Below the pieces are notes generated by a model that worked only from the letters and a program-made list of their open reading frames with translations, was not told the DNA's origin and did no database searches. This document shows positions 35,035 to 43,147 of a stretch of 64,000 bases of DNA, one piece after another. The DNA is from Clostridium sp. Marseille-P299 (lineage in GTDB: Bacteria > Bacillota > Clostridia > Lachnospirales > Lachnospiraceae), in assembly GCF_900078195.1 (NCBI RefSeq), contig NZ_FJVE01000007.1, forward strand, positions 62,001 to 126,000. The letters run 5' to 3'. The first letter of the stretch is position 1, and each line of letters opens with the position of its first letter. The translations under genes and the position numbers were made by a program.

Positions 35035-35144
35035 TTGATTATATACCTTTATATTTTACACTGTGTCACATCCAAGCATTGTGTACGGGGATTACAATCA
35101 GGTAAGTCGTTTATCGACTGGTTGTTTGGCTAAAGTATAATCAA
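35035..35144 (+). ncRNA. candidate three-way-junction RNA in the surface-protein leader
   Basis: By hand folding, P1 is TTGATTATA-bulge TAC-CTTTA (35035-35051) with TAAAGTATAATCAA (35131-35144), 14 pairs. P2 is TACAC (35058-35062 region) with GTGTA near 35085. P3 is CAATCA plus GTCG (35095-35109, GGTAA bulged) with CGAC plus TGGTTG (35115-35124). A TTGACA at 34987-34992 may start transcription just upstream. It lacks the conserved cores of c-di-GMP, purine or lysine riboswitches. The other part of 34934-35480 holds only the promoters listed here. Confidence 0.45.
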
Positions 35145-35302
35145 TCCTTTACAGATGACTTATAGACTTGGAAATAAATGAGGAATCTTATAAAACTGAC
35201 ATTGTTGGTTACTAAAACCAGAAGGCAGAAAAATAAGGTGATTCATGAATTTTCTATGTTGAAATGAGGAATTAAAAAATGACAATTTTGATGGAAAAGG
35301 AC

Positions 35303-35331
35303 TTGACCTTTACTATGAATATTGTTATAAT
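35303..35331 (+). promoter_or_regulatory. upstream promoter of the first BIG2 surface protein
   Basis: TTGACC (35303-35308), 17-base spacer, TATAAT (35326-35331) with extended TG. Its transcript would carry about 140 bases of leader including the palindrome at 35384-35410. Confidence 0.7.
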
Positions 35332-35383
35332 CATCTTGTTATTGGAACGATTATATTTGCTTATGCTCTTTTGGGGTTGTAAT

Positions 35384-35410
35384 AAAATGTTAATACATCA
35401 TTAACATTTT
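35384..35410. promoter_or_regulatory. palindromic operator candidate with shared core
   Basis: AAAATGTTAA and TTAACATTTT form a perfect 10-base inverted repeat around TACATCA. The core TTAATACATCATTAAC (35390-35405) recurs exactly, in inverse orientation, at 40685-40700 upstream of the paralogous gene, with 35 bases to the -10 box in both cases. Confidence 0.65.
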
Positions 35411-35417
35411 CATTATA

Positions 35418-35446
35418 CTTACATATTTTGCATAAGTCAATATAAT
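35418..35446 (+). promoter_or_regulatory. downstream promoter of the first BIG2 surface protein
   Basis: A weak -35 CTTACA (35418-35423), 17-base spacer and TATAAT (35441-35446). The weak -35 and the operator just upstream suggest an activator-dependent promoter. Confidence 0.55.
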
Positions 35447-35480
35447 ACAAAACCATATATTTTAAGGAGGAAGAAAGAAT

Positions 35481-37988
35481 ATGAAGAATTTCTTTAAGAA
35501 ACTTGCCTTCGTATTAGCTCTTGCAATGGTTGTTACTGCAATCGCTCCAGCTGCTAAAGCTAACGCAGCGAAAGCACCAGTGTTAAACGCAACAAGCAAG
35601 AAGATCTATATCGGTGGAGACTATACTGGCAAGTATTCAGACACATTCACACTTAAAGTGTGGAACAAAGGTGATTACAGAGTAACATTTGCAAGCTCTG
35701 ACACTAAAATCGCAACAGTTACTAAGTGGTATGGCGTTGTAACAGCAAAAGCTGTTGGTACAGCTACAATTACAGCTACTGTATCTAACAAAACTACTGG
35801 TAAATTAGTTAAGAAGTTATCAGCAAAAGTTTATGTTAAGAAAAATGCTGATTCCGTAGCTTTCGGTTCTTTAGCAAAATTTGATCAGCCATTAACAATT
35901 GGCGATAAAGTTAAGATCAATGTAGCTAGAAAAGCTGGTACAGTATCTGCTTGGAAACAAGCTGATAAGACTCAAATCACTGACTATGTTGTTTGGTCAT
36001 CAAGTAATAAAGACGTTGCAACAGTAGATAAGTGGGGTACTGTTAAAGCTGTAGGCGCTGGTGAGACTACTATCTCTGCAGTTGCTACACAGATTGAAGG
36101 TAAAGTTGCTACAACTACACCTGCTACAGTTAAAGTTACTGTAAATGCTAAGGGTATTGTAGACGTTACTCAGTTAACAGAAACTAAGATCAAAGTTACA
36201 TTTGGTGCAGATCAAGTTGCTGAAAAATTAAATAAAGATACTTTATTAGTTACACCAGCAGATGCATCAGTTGTAAACCCAAGTGTTAAAGAAGTAAAAA
36301 TCAGTGATGATAACAAGAAAGTTGCTACTGTAGAATTATACTTACCACTTTCAGACAAAACTGTTTATACAGTATCCGTAAAAGATACTGATAGCAAAAA
36401 AGACTTCTCTGCATCTGTAGGAGATCCTGCATCTATCACAGTTACAAAACCAGGAACTGCCGTAGTTGGTGAAGAAACAAAAATTGAATATGTTGTTAAA
36501 GATGCTAATGGCGTTGAATTAAGCGTTAATAAGGATAATGTAGAAGCAACTATTATTGAAAATACAGATAATGGCTATATTTCTACTAATAGTGATGGTG
36601 TTCCAACTATCAATATGTATGAAAAAGGAAAAACAGTTACTATTCAATTAACATATCATACTTATAATTATGATAACGATGGTAATGAAACTGTATTTAA
36701 GAGTAGCGCATTCTTAGTAACAGGAATTGACAAGACTGATGTAGGTCTTAATACTGCTGTAGGTACAGTTGTTAACGGTGATTACAGCAAAGCAGATTTT
36801 GACAAAGTAAAATCTCAATTACCTTTAGATGCTGACTCATATTATATCCAAGTAAAAGTTAAAGACGCTGCTGGTGTTGAGTATACAACAAAAGAAGACG
36901 TTTATGATAACTTTACATTTGAATCATTAAATAAAGCTAAATTAGAGGTTGACGAGAATGGTAGATTATATCCATTAGGCGTTGGTACTGCAATGGTAAA
37001 AGTTACTGTTAAAGCTATCGAAAAGAGCTTTTTAGTTGAAGTTTCAGTTGTTGCTGAGTCTAAAGTAACTAAATTAGTTGTAAGTGATCCAGCTATTACC
37101 CTTTCAAATGGTGAATTTGTGGATGATAGTAAAACAGTTAAAGTTACTGTTGAAGATCAATATGGAAATTCTTTAAGTGTTGAAAAAGCTGAATTAACTT
37201 TTACTGCTGATGCTGCACTTAATGTAACTCAAAATGGTAAAGAAATTACAATTAATGCAATTAATACTGAAAAAGGCGATTATAAGATTAAAGTTGCTGC
37301 TGGTAATTTAAGTAGAGATATCAGAGTTAAAATTCAAGAGCCAGAAGTACTTTCTACTTATAAGAAGTTTGAGTATGTAGCAGCTACTAAAGTAGATTTA
37401 GCTAGAAATAATGACAATGCTGGAGTAACATCTGTATCAATTAATTATTATGGTCTTGATTCCAAAGGCGTAAGAGCATATAAATTTGTTGAAGGCGTTG
37501 ATTATGAATTAGTAATAACAGACAAAAATAGTAAACCTGTTAATGCAGTAACTAATGGCGCTTTTGAAGTTGTTAGTGCTAGTGGTTCTTCACTAATTAA
37601 AAATGTTGATGCTGGTGTTTACAATGTAGCTCTTAAGTCCTTAAATAAGGAAGCTGGTTTAGGTGATGTAGGCACTACATTTAAGAGAACTTCTATTTCT
37701 GTAGTAGACTCTCAAGTAAAACCAGTATTGAAACTTGATAAAACTGAAATCAATTCTAACGAATTAGACAAAGTATATTCTGTTTCAACTAAGAATAAGA
37801 GTAGTAAAGTTGCAATCGATTCAATAGAAGGATACAAACGTGGCGATAGTACAAAACTTGTTGTTCTTTCTAGCATAGAATCAGATTCAACATACGTAAT
37901 TAAAAAAGTAAATGTTAAAGAAACATTTAGCAATGGTAATTATTTCATTCATACAATTGATGTAAGTCAAAGTATTAAAGTAAAATAA
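35481..37988 (+). CDS. secreted Ig-like (BIG2) domain surface protein, copy 1
   Basis: 835 residues. A signal peptide with cleavage after ANA (residues 27-29) precedes two recognisable bacterial Ig-like domains (about 34-125 and 130-225: VTFASSDTKIATVTKWYGVV and VWSSSNKDVATVDKWGTVKA). Further beta-rich repeats run to the C-terminus, including another BIG2-like unit near 480-530. There is no SLH domain, sortase motif or membrane anchor, so attachment is unexplained. Thr/Val/Ala/Lys-rich composition and AAGGAGG suggest an abundant S-layer-like protein; this is inference. It is paralogous and convergent to the gene ending at 38073. Confidence 0.75.
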   Translation: MKNFFKKLAFVLALAMVVTAIAPAAKANAAKAPVLNATSKKIYIGGDYTGKYSDTFTLKVWNKGDYRVTFASSDTKIATVTKWYGVVTAKAVGTATITATVSNKTTGKLVKKLSAKVYVKKNADSVAFGSLAKFDQPLTIGDKVKINVARKAGTVSAWKQADKTQITDYVVWSSSNKDVATVDKWGTVKAVGAGETTISAVATQIEGKVATTTPATVKVTVNAKGIVDVTQLTETKIKVTFGADQVAEKLNKDTLLVTPADASVVNPSVKEVKISDDNKKVATVELYLPLSDKTVYTVSVKDTDSKKDFSASVGDPASITVTKPGTAVVGEETKIEYVVKDANGVELSVNKDNVEATIIENTDNGYISTNSDGVPTINMYEKGKTVTIQLTYHTYNYDNDGNETVFKSSAFLVTGIDKTDVGLNTAVGTVVNGDYSKADFDKVKSQLPLDADSYYIQVKVKDAAGVEYTTKEDVYDNFTFESLNKAKLEVDENGRLYPLGVGTAMVKVTVKAIEKSFLVEVSVVAESKVTKLVVSDPAITLSNGEFVDDSKTVKVTVEDQYGNSLSVEKAELTFTADAALNVTQNGKEITINAINTEKGDYKIKVAAGNLSRDIRVKIQEPEVLSTYKKFEYVAATKVDLARNNDNAGVTSVSINYYGLDSKGVRAYKFVEGVDYELVITDKNSKPVNAVTNGAFEVVSASGSSLIKNVDAGVYNVALKSLNKEAGLGDVGTTFKRTSISVVDSQVKPVLKLDKTEINSNELDKVYSVSTKNKSSKVAIDSIEGYKRGDSTKLVVLSSIESDSTYVIKKVNVKETFSNGNYFIHTIDVSQSIKVK

Positions 37989-38000
37989 TAAATTATCAAA

Positions 38001-38035
38001 AAAGGATGAGATGCATAAGCATCTCATCCTTTTTA
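38001..38035. terminator. bidirectional terminator between the convergent BIG2 genes
   Basis: A perfect 14-pair stem (38001-38014 with 38019-38032), ATAA loop, T-run on each strand. It serves both genes. Confidence 0.9.
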
Positions 38036-38072
38036 TTTTACATCTTTGCTTTTAGTAAGCTATGACGATTAA

Positions 38073-40613
38073 TTATTTAGCTACTGTAATAGTAACAGTT
38101 TGGTTAACAGCTACGTTTTCATGAGTGAATACGTTGCTACCAAATGTTTCATCAACATTTACAGTTTTAACAATAACTTTATATTCGCCAGCTGCAAGAA
38201 CTGTATCAGCATTGATAGTTGTGTTAGAACCAACTACAACTGCATCGATTCCGGAGAATACGTTGCTTACAGTACCATTATTCTTAGTAGATACAGTGAA
38301 TGCACCCTTTAAAGCTTCTTTTAAAGAAGTACCGCTTGCAACAGATACAGTAAGTGCGTCACGTGAAACAACAGGTTTAACCTGAGTATCTGTTACTACA
38401 ACGCTTGCTTTAGCTACGATCTTACCACCGTATGTTACAGATGCAACATAAGTACCAGTCTTAGCAATTTCTTTTTCGATTGCACCGTTAGAAACTGAAA
38501 GAACTTTTACTGCGTATCCACTAGTAGTAGTGTCAACGTTAAGTGTTGCTTGAGAAGATTTAACTTCAATAGAGTAATCGTTAGTAGAAATTCTTTCTAC
38601 CTTAACACCCTTAGCATCTACTTTATATAATGCAAAAGTAATATTCTTTTCTGTGCTATTAGCTTTATTTACTGCTAAATCAACTGTGTTATCAGAAACA
38701 ACAAATTTTGGAGTTGCTACTGCAGCACCTGGTGCTTTAACATAGAATGTTACAACACGTGTGATTTTTTCTACAGTAATCTTATAAGAATAAGTACCTG
38801 CTGCAAGTCCTGCTGGGTTGAATACTAATGTATTATCACCAGTTTGAACAAGAGCTGCTTCATTACCTTTAGCTAAAGTGCTGTTGCCTTCAACTACGAA
38901 TGTAGCATTATCAAAATCAGCATTGTACTGATCTTTTACAGTTGCAGTTAATGTAACTTCATCATCAACGTTAGCTGCGTTAGAAACTGTTGCGTTTGTC
39001 TTATCTAATGTAAATGTTGTTGCTTTTCTTTCATCACCAACAGTTACTTTAACTAAGAAAGATTTTTCAATCGCAGTTACAGTTACTTTAACATAAGCAA
39101 CACCCTTAGCGATTGGATATAAATTACCTAAAGAATCAACTTCTACTTTAGAGGAATCCATAGATTCGAAAGTAAATGCATCTGCGTTATCTTTAGTTGT
39201 GTAAGTAACATCTTGAGAATCTTTTAAATTTAATTGGATTTTGTAGTTAGTATCGCTTAAACCAATTGTAACATCGTTGCTTACTTTGTCCCAATCAATT
39301 TTGCTGTATTCTTTGCTAGTTACAACATATTTTGTAGAAGCAAGAGTAACATCTGTTGCAGAGATACCTTTAACTACGAATGTATTACTTGTATAAGCTA
39401 CTTCTGTACCTTCTTCTGTGAAAGTTCCAGTATAGTAGATAGCTTTGATAGCTACTGTTTTACCTTTTTCGAAGATACCGATTTTACCGTTATCAAGGTA
39501 ACCATTTTGATCGCCATCAACGATTTCGAATTCTACTCTAGCATCGCTAGCTGCAGAAACTTTAACACCGTTAGCATCTTTTAAATCGTATTCGATTTCA
39601 GCTGCTGCACTGTTTTCAAGTACTGTGCTTGGTCCTGTAATAACGATAGATGCAACTTTACCAACAGATGCTTTGAATTCACCTGTGATATCAGCGTTAT
39701 CTTTTACAGATAATGTGTATACAACACCGTCTTCAAAATCATTGTAAGTAACAACTGTAGCAACAGTCTTGTCGCTGTTCCATTTTACAGATTTGATGAT
39801 TGGTGTTTGATATGTGCTGGAAGCTGGTGTAATTGCAAGAGTATCTTTGTTTACAACAGAATCCATTTCACTTCCGAATGTTACTTCGATAGTGTTAGAT
39901 GTAGTTTGAGTAACACCTGTAATACCATTGCTCTTAACTGTTACGTTTAATTCAACAACGTTAGCTGTTGCAACTGCAGGAGCTTCAGTTTGAGCTGTTC
40001 TTACAGTAATTTTAGCTGTACCAGGAGCTACTGCTGTAACTGTTCCCCACTTATCAACAGTAGCAACAGTGTTGTCGCTAGATGTCCATACAGTATAGTC
40101 AGTTACGATTGTTTTGTCTGCTTGTTTCCAAGCTGTGTTACCGTTAAGGTCTTTTCTGAATACGTTTAACTTAACTTTGTCGCCTACATTTAAAGCGTTG
40201 TCAAGTTTAGCTGCACTTGCAGAAGAAACACCGATTTCTACAGCATTTCTCTTAACCCAAACTTTTGAAGTTAAAGTCTTAACAACTTTACCAGTAGTTT
40301 TGTTAGATACTGTAGCAACGATTGTAGCTTCACCAGGAGCTACTGCTGTAACTGTTCCCCACCATTTGCTAACTGTAGCAATTTCAGGGTTTTTGCTTGT
40401 AAAAGTAACTCTGTAGTCACCTTTGTTCCATACCTTTAATGTAAAGGTGTTTGTGTACTGGCCTGTCGCAACATCTTTTTCAAGATATAGCTTTTTACCT
40501 GTAGTATTAAGTACAGGAGCTTTTGCTGCACTTGCTTTTGCTGCTGGAGCGATAGCTGTAACAACCATAGCTAAAGCTAAAACGAAGGCTAGTTTCTTAA
40601 AGAAATTCTTCAT
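38073..40613 (-). CDS. secreted Ig-like (BIG2) domain surface protein, copy 2
   Basis: 846 residues on the minus strand. The first 27 residues are identical to copy 1 (signal peptide, cleavage after ASA), and the first 225 are clearly homologous (LKVWNKGDYRVTF shared). The rest diverges but keeps landmarks such as AIEKSFLV near the middle. Two BIG2-like domains follow the signal, then beta-rich repeats. No anchoring motif is visible. Synonymous codons differ throughout the N-terminal coding region, so the duplication is not recent. The ribosome site TAGGAGGAAG matches copy 1. Confidence 0.75.
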   Translation of the reverse strand: MKNFFKKLAFVLALAMVVTAIAPAAKASAAKAPVLNTTGKKLYLEKDVATGQYTNTFTLKVWNKGDYRVTFTSKNPEIATVSKWWGTVTAVAPGEATIVATVSNKTTGKVVKTLTSKVWVKRNAVEIGVSSASAAKLDNALNVGDKVKLNVFRKDLNGNTAWKQADKTIVTDYTVWTSSDNTVATVDKWGTVTAVAPGTAKITVRTAQTEAPAVATANVVELNVTVKSNGITGVTQTTSNTIEVTFGSEMDSVVNKDTLAITPASSTYQTPIIKSVKWNSDKTVATVVTYNDFEDGVVYTLSVKDNADITGEFKASVGKVASIVITGPSTVLENSAAAEIEYDLKDANGVKVSAASDARVEFEIVDGDQNGYLDNGKIGIFEKGKTVAIKAIYYTGTFTEEGTEVAYTSNTFVVKGISATDVTLASTKYVVTSKEYSKIDWDKVSNDVTIGLSDTNYKIQLNLKDSQDVTYTTKDNADAFTFESMDSSKVEVDSLGNLYPIAKGVAYVKVTVTAIEKSFLVKVTVGDERKATTFTLDKTNATVSNAANVDDEVTLTATVKDQYNADFDNATFVVEGNSTLAKGNEAALVQTGDNTLVFNPAGLAAGTYSYKITVEKITRVVTFYVKAPGAAVATPKFVVSDNTVDLAVNKANSTEKNITFALYKVDAKGVKVERISTNDYSIEVKSSQATLNVDTTTSGYAVKVLSVSNGAIEKEIAKTGTYVASVTYGGKIVAKASVVVTDTQVKPVVSRDALTVSVASGTSLKEALKGAFTVSTKNNGTVSNVFSGIDAVVVGSNTTINADTVLAAGEYKVIVKTVNVDETFGSNVFTHENVAVNQTVTITVAK

Positions 40614-40684
40614 TTTCTTCTTCCTCCTAAAAGTTATAATTTTGTTATACTGGCTTTGCCATTTGAGGTATTATCTGGTAATTA

Positions 40685-40700
40685 GTTAATGATGTATTAA
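40685..40700 (-). promoter_or_regulatory. shared 16-base upstream motif of BIG2 copy 2
   Basis: On the minus strand this reads TTAATACATCATTAAC, identical to the core at 35390-35405. The -10 box TATAAC (40649-40644) lies 35 bases downstream, and the ATG is 36 bases from the -10 start. No good -35 hexamer is present. Confidence 0.6.
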
Positions 40701-40783
40701 AAAATCTGAAAATTGTCCACAATAAGATTATACTTTAGAATCAATGAATAACTTAATTATTAGTTTAAGAATTATTCACAGGT

Positions 40784-40811
40784 GATGCCAGTTTGATGCC
40801 AATCGATACCA
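40784..40811. repeat. three helically phased direct repeats before the integrase
   Basis: GATGCCA (40784), GATGCCA (40795) and GATACCA (40805) are spaced 11 and 10 bases, placing them on one face of the helix. They are candidate recombinase arm sites or an operator. Confidence 0.5.
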
Positions 40812-40888
40812 TATACAGGAAAAAGATTGGTATATTTTTCAATTCAAACAGGAAAAATTTTATAATATTTGGAATGGAGAGGTATTAG

Positions 40889-42145
40889 ATGGAAAAATTA
40901 TCAAGAGCAAAATTATTAAGTGAAACCTTACCAAAAGGAATAACAAGATGTAAGGATGGGAGATATCAAGCAAGATATACTTATGAAGGGCGTCGGTATA
41001 GTTTTTATGGTCGTAATCTGAAAGAGGTGGAACAAAGGCTTTTAGATATACGTTACGAAATTGAGCATGGAATGTATGCAAAAGAAGAACGAATTGTTGT
41101 AAATTCATGGTATAAGACTTGGATTGAAGAGTATAAATCGATGTCAGTAAAAACAGGTACGATTGAAAGTTACGAAAGCATGTATAATTATTATGTAAAG
41201 CCTGTAATTGGTAAAAAGCTTTTAAAAGATGTTCGTGGGGAACACTTGCAAAAATTATTCAATGATCTAGCGAGAGAAGGCTATTCAAAATCTACAATTT
41301 CATTGATACATGTGTTGCTTAATTCTATGTTCAAACAAGCATTAAAAAATGAATTAATTAAAAAAAATCCAGTGTCGTTAACAACATTGCCAAGAGGAGA
41401 GAAAAAAAAGGAACGAAGAGTTTTGAGTCGAGAAGAACAAAACCTATTATTAGAGGAAATAAAAGGACATGAGTTAGAACCACTCATTCAGATTGCATTA
41501 GCTACAGGAATGAGAATTGGAGAATTGACTGGTTTAGAATGGGAAGATATTGCTTTTACAAAAAAAGAAATTACTGTTCGAGGAACTCTTAAAATCACCA
41601 GGGCAGGTGACTGCTTTATTGACACACCAAAAACATCTAGTAGTAATCGGGTTGTTCCACTACTTTCAAGTGCAGAGCTTACACTTAAAAGATTACGGAT
41701 TATTCAAAAGCAAGCACGATTATCTATGGGAGATGGATGGTGCCCATTAGATGGTTTGGATCAATTAGTTTTTACGAGAATGGATGGAAAACCTATTTCA
41801 GGGCAATATGTGAGGCAGCAACTAGTCCATATAGTTAATGGCATTAATGAGAAGTATTTTGATAAGAACTCATTATATATGAAAAACAAAGGGAGTAAAA
41901 AAGAAGGTAGTAATTATGAAGCAAATAAAAATGAAGCTTTAAAAGAGTTGACTCATTTTGAGAATTTTACTCCTCATACATTAAGACATACCTTTGCCAC
42001 TAGGGCACTAGAAAGTGGAATGCCACCTAAAGTAGTTCAAGAAATATTAGGTCATAGTAGTATTACAATGACTCTAGACTTATATACTCATGTCCTTCCT
42101 CAAACCAAGGCGGAAGAAATGAAGAAACTTGAAGGAATGTTTTAA
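40889..42145 (+). CDS. tyrosine site-specific recombinase (phage/ICE-type integrase)
   Basis: 418 residues. An N-terminal arm-binding domain (about 12-55: KDGRYQARYTYEGRRYSFYG) precedes a core-binding SAM-like domain (about 65-165) and the catalytic domain. Catalytic residues are all present: Arg209, His363, Arg366, His389 and Tyr399. It resembles Tn916/phage integrases and looks functional. No excisionase, relaxase, capsid gene or tRNA is nearby, so it is an orphan: either a relic of a lost element or a resident recombinase. TATAAT at 40861-40866 is a possible -10 box. Confidence 0.9.
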   Translation: MEKLSRAKLLSETLPKGITRCKDGRYQARYTYEGRRYSFYGRNLKEVEQRLLDIRYEIEHGMYAKEERIVVNSWYKTWIEEYKSMSVKTGTIESYESMYNYYVKPVIGKKLLKDVRGEHLQKLFNDLAREGYSKSTISLIHVLLNSMFKQALKNELIKKNPVSLTTLPRGEKKKERRVLSREEQNLLLEEIKGHELEPLIQIALATGMRIGELTGLEWEDIAFTKKEITVRGTLKITRAGDCFIDTPKTSSSNRVVPLLSSAELTLKRLRIIQKQARLSMGDGWCPLDGLDQLVFTRMDGKPISGQYVRQQLVHIVNGINEKYFDKNSLYMKNKGSKKEGSNYEANKNEALKELTHFENFTPHTLRHTFATRALESGMPPKVVQEILGHSSITMTLDLYTHVLPQTKAEEMKKLEGMF

Positions 42146-42440
42146 TTGAAAAAATCTATTTATTTAAATCCGTTTCTATTGTATCTATATTAATATGAAT
42201 CGATCATTTAACTTAAATAAAAGAATATATCAACTATAATTGTTTATAGAAATCATAATAAAAAATTCCCACATTAAGAAACAAGAAAAGTAATAAATTA
42301 AAGAAAGTTTGCAAGAGTATTACAGTAAATTTGAAAGTTAGAAGAAACAATAAAATCAATTTTATATCTTAGTAAAATGTTTTAGTAAATTTATAAAGAG
42401 AGAAAAACATTGGAATTAATTATTCAAGCTACAAAAAAAC

Positions 42441-42657
42441 AATTCTGTATATTTTTAAGCTATATAAAACAATACTGTAAATTTTTCAATTTAGAAAAAA
42501 TCAATACTGTAAATTTTTCAAGCTAAAAAACCAATACTGTAAATTTTTCAATCTAGAAAAAACCAATACTGTTAATTTTTCAAGTTATAAAAACCAATAC
42601 TGTAATTTTTTTAAGCTAGAAAAACCATTACTATAAATTTTTTTTAAATTAGAAGAG
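42441..42657 (+). repeat. tandem repeat, about seven 31-base units
   Basis: Units begin AATACTGTAA at 42441, 42471, 42503, 42533, 42565, 42596 and 42627 (periods 30, 32, 30, 32, 31, 31). Each has a T5 run, then AAGCTAGAAAAA-like sequence. More degenerate copies flank the array (near 42325 and 42660). The whole 42146-43147 stretch has no credible gene apart from this array and the promoter/leader of znuA. Confidence 0.75.
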
Positions 42658-42898
42658 AACATTACAATAAAAATTTAAAAAATTAGATATATATTTGCTA
42701 TTAATTTATAAAAAAATAACAATAAAAATTCTTCAATTAGAAATAAAGCATTTTAAAATATACAAATATTACAAGATTAAAAATATTCTCAACAACGTTA
42801 TAGGGAATAACTTGTAATACTAAACAATTTTAAGTATAATAGACAAGAATTCAGAGCGTGTATTTAATAAATAATTAAGTGATGTAATGAATTCTTAA

Positions 42899-42927
42899 TA
42901 GACAAGCAAATTTATGAATGATATAAT
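42899..42927 (+). promoter_or_regulatory. candidate promoter of the zinc importer operon
   Basis: TAGACA (42899-42904), 17-base spacer, TATAAT (42922-42927). A second candidate is TTTACA (42983-42988), 17 bases, TATCAT (43006-43011). No clear Zur palindrome was seen. Confidence 0.45.
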
Positions 42928-43038
42928 AATTGAATATTGTTAATATTTGTTAGAAGTGTCAATTGAGATAGTGAAAGGGTATTTTACAAAGATTATTGCG
43001 TGGAATATCATTTTATAGAAGATTTATTTTAAAGTTTT

Positions 43039-43126
43039 TCCTTCAGACGGCAAGGGCGTTTGTAGGATTAATCTTTAGCTGATAGGAGCCATAACCTTTA
43101 TCATCGGGTTTTAATGGCGTACTATC
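43039..43126 (+). other. two-hairpin leader before znuA
   Basis: Hairpin 1: TCCTTCAGACG (43039-43049) with CGTTTGTAGGA (43057-43067), one mismatch. Hairpin 2: GATAG, GCCAT and AACC (43081-43094) pair with GGTT, ATGGC and CTATC (up to 43126) with small internal loops. The ribosome site follows at once. It is not a riboswitch class I recognise. Confidence 0.45.
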
Positions 43127-43147
43127 TTAGAAAGGAAAAATAATTAA

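Noticed and set aside
35035..35144. Known riboswitch (purine, c-di-GMP-I, SAM, lysine)
   Set aside because: The three-way layout is similar to purine switches, but the conserved junction bases (TCTACC and others) are absent; none of the other cores is present.
40423..40689. Plus-strand frame over the start of BIG2 copy 2
   Set aside because: It mirrors the signal-peptide coding region and the promoter; no ribosome site.
40889..42145. A complete integrative element around the integrase
   Set aside because: Neighbours are chromosomal-type surface and zinc-transport genes; no excisionase, mobilisation or phage genes and no tRNA target are visible within the window.
42441..42657. CRISPR array
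   Set aside because: The repeats run head to tail with a 31-base period and no unique spacers, and no cas gene is present.
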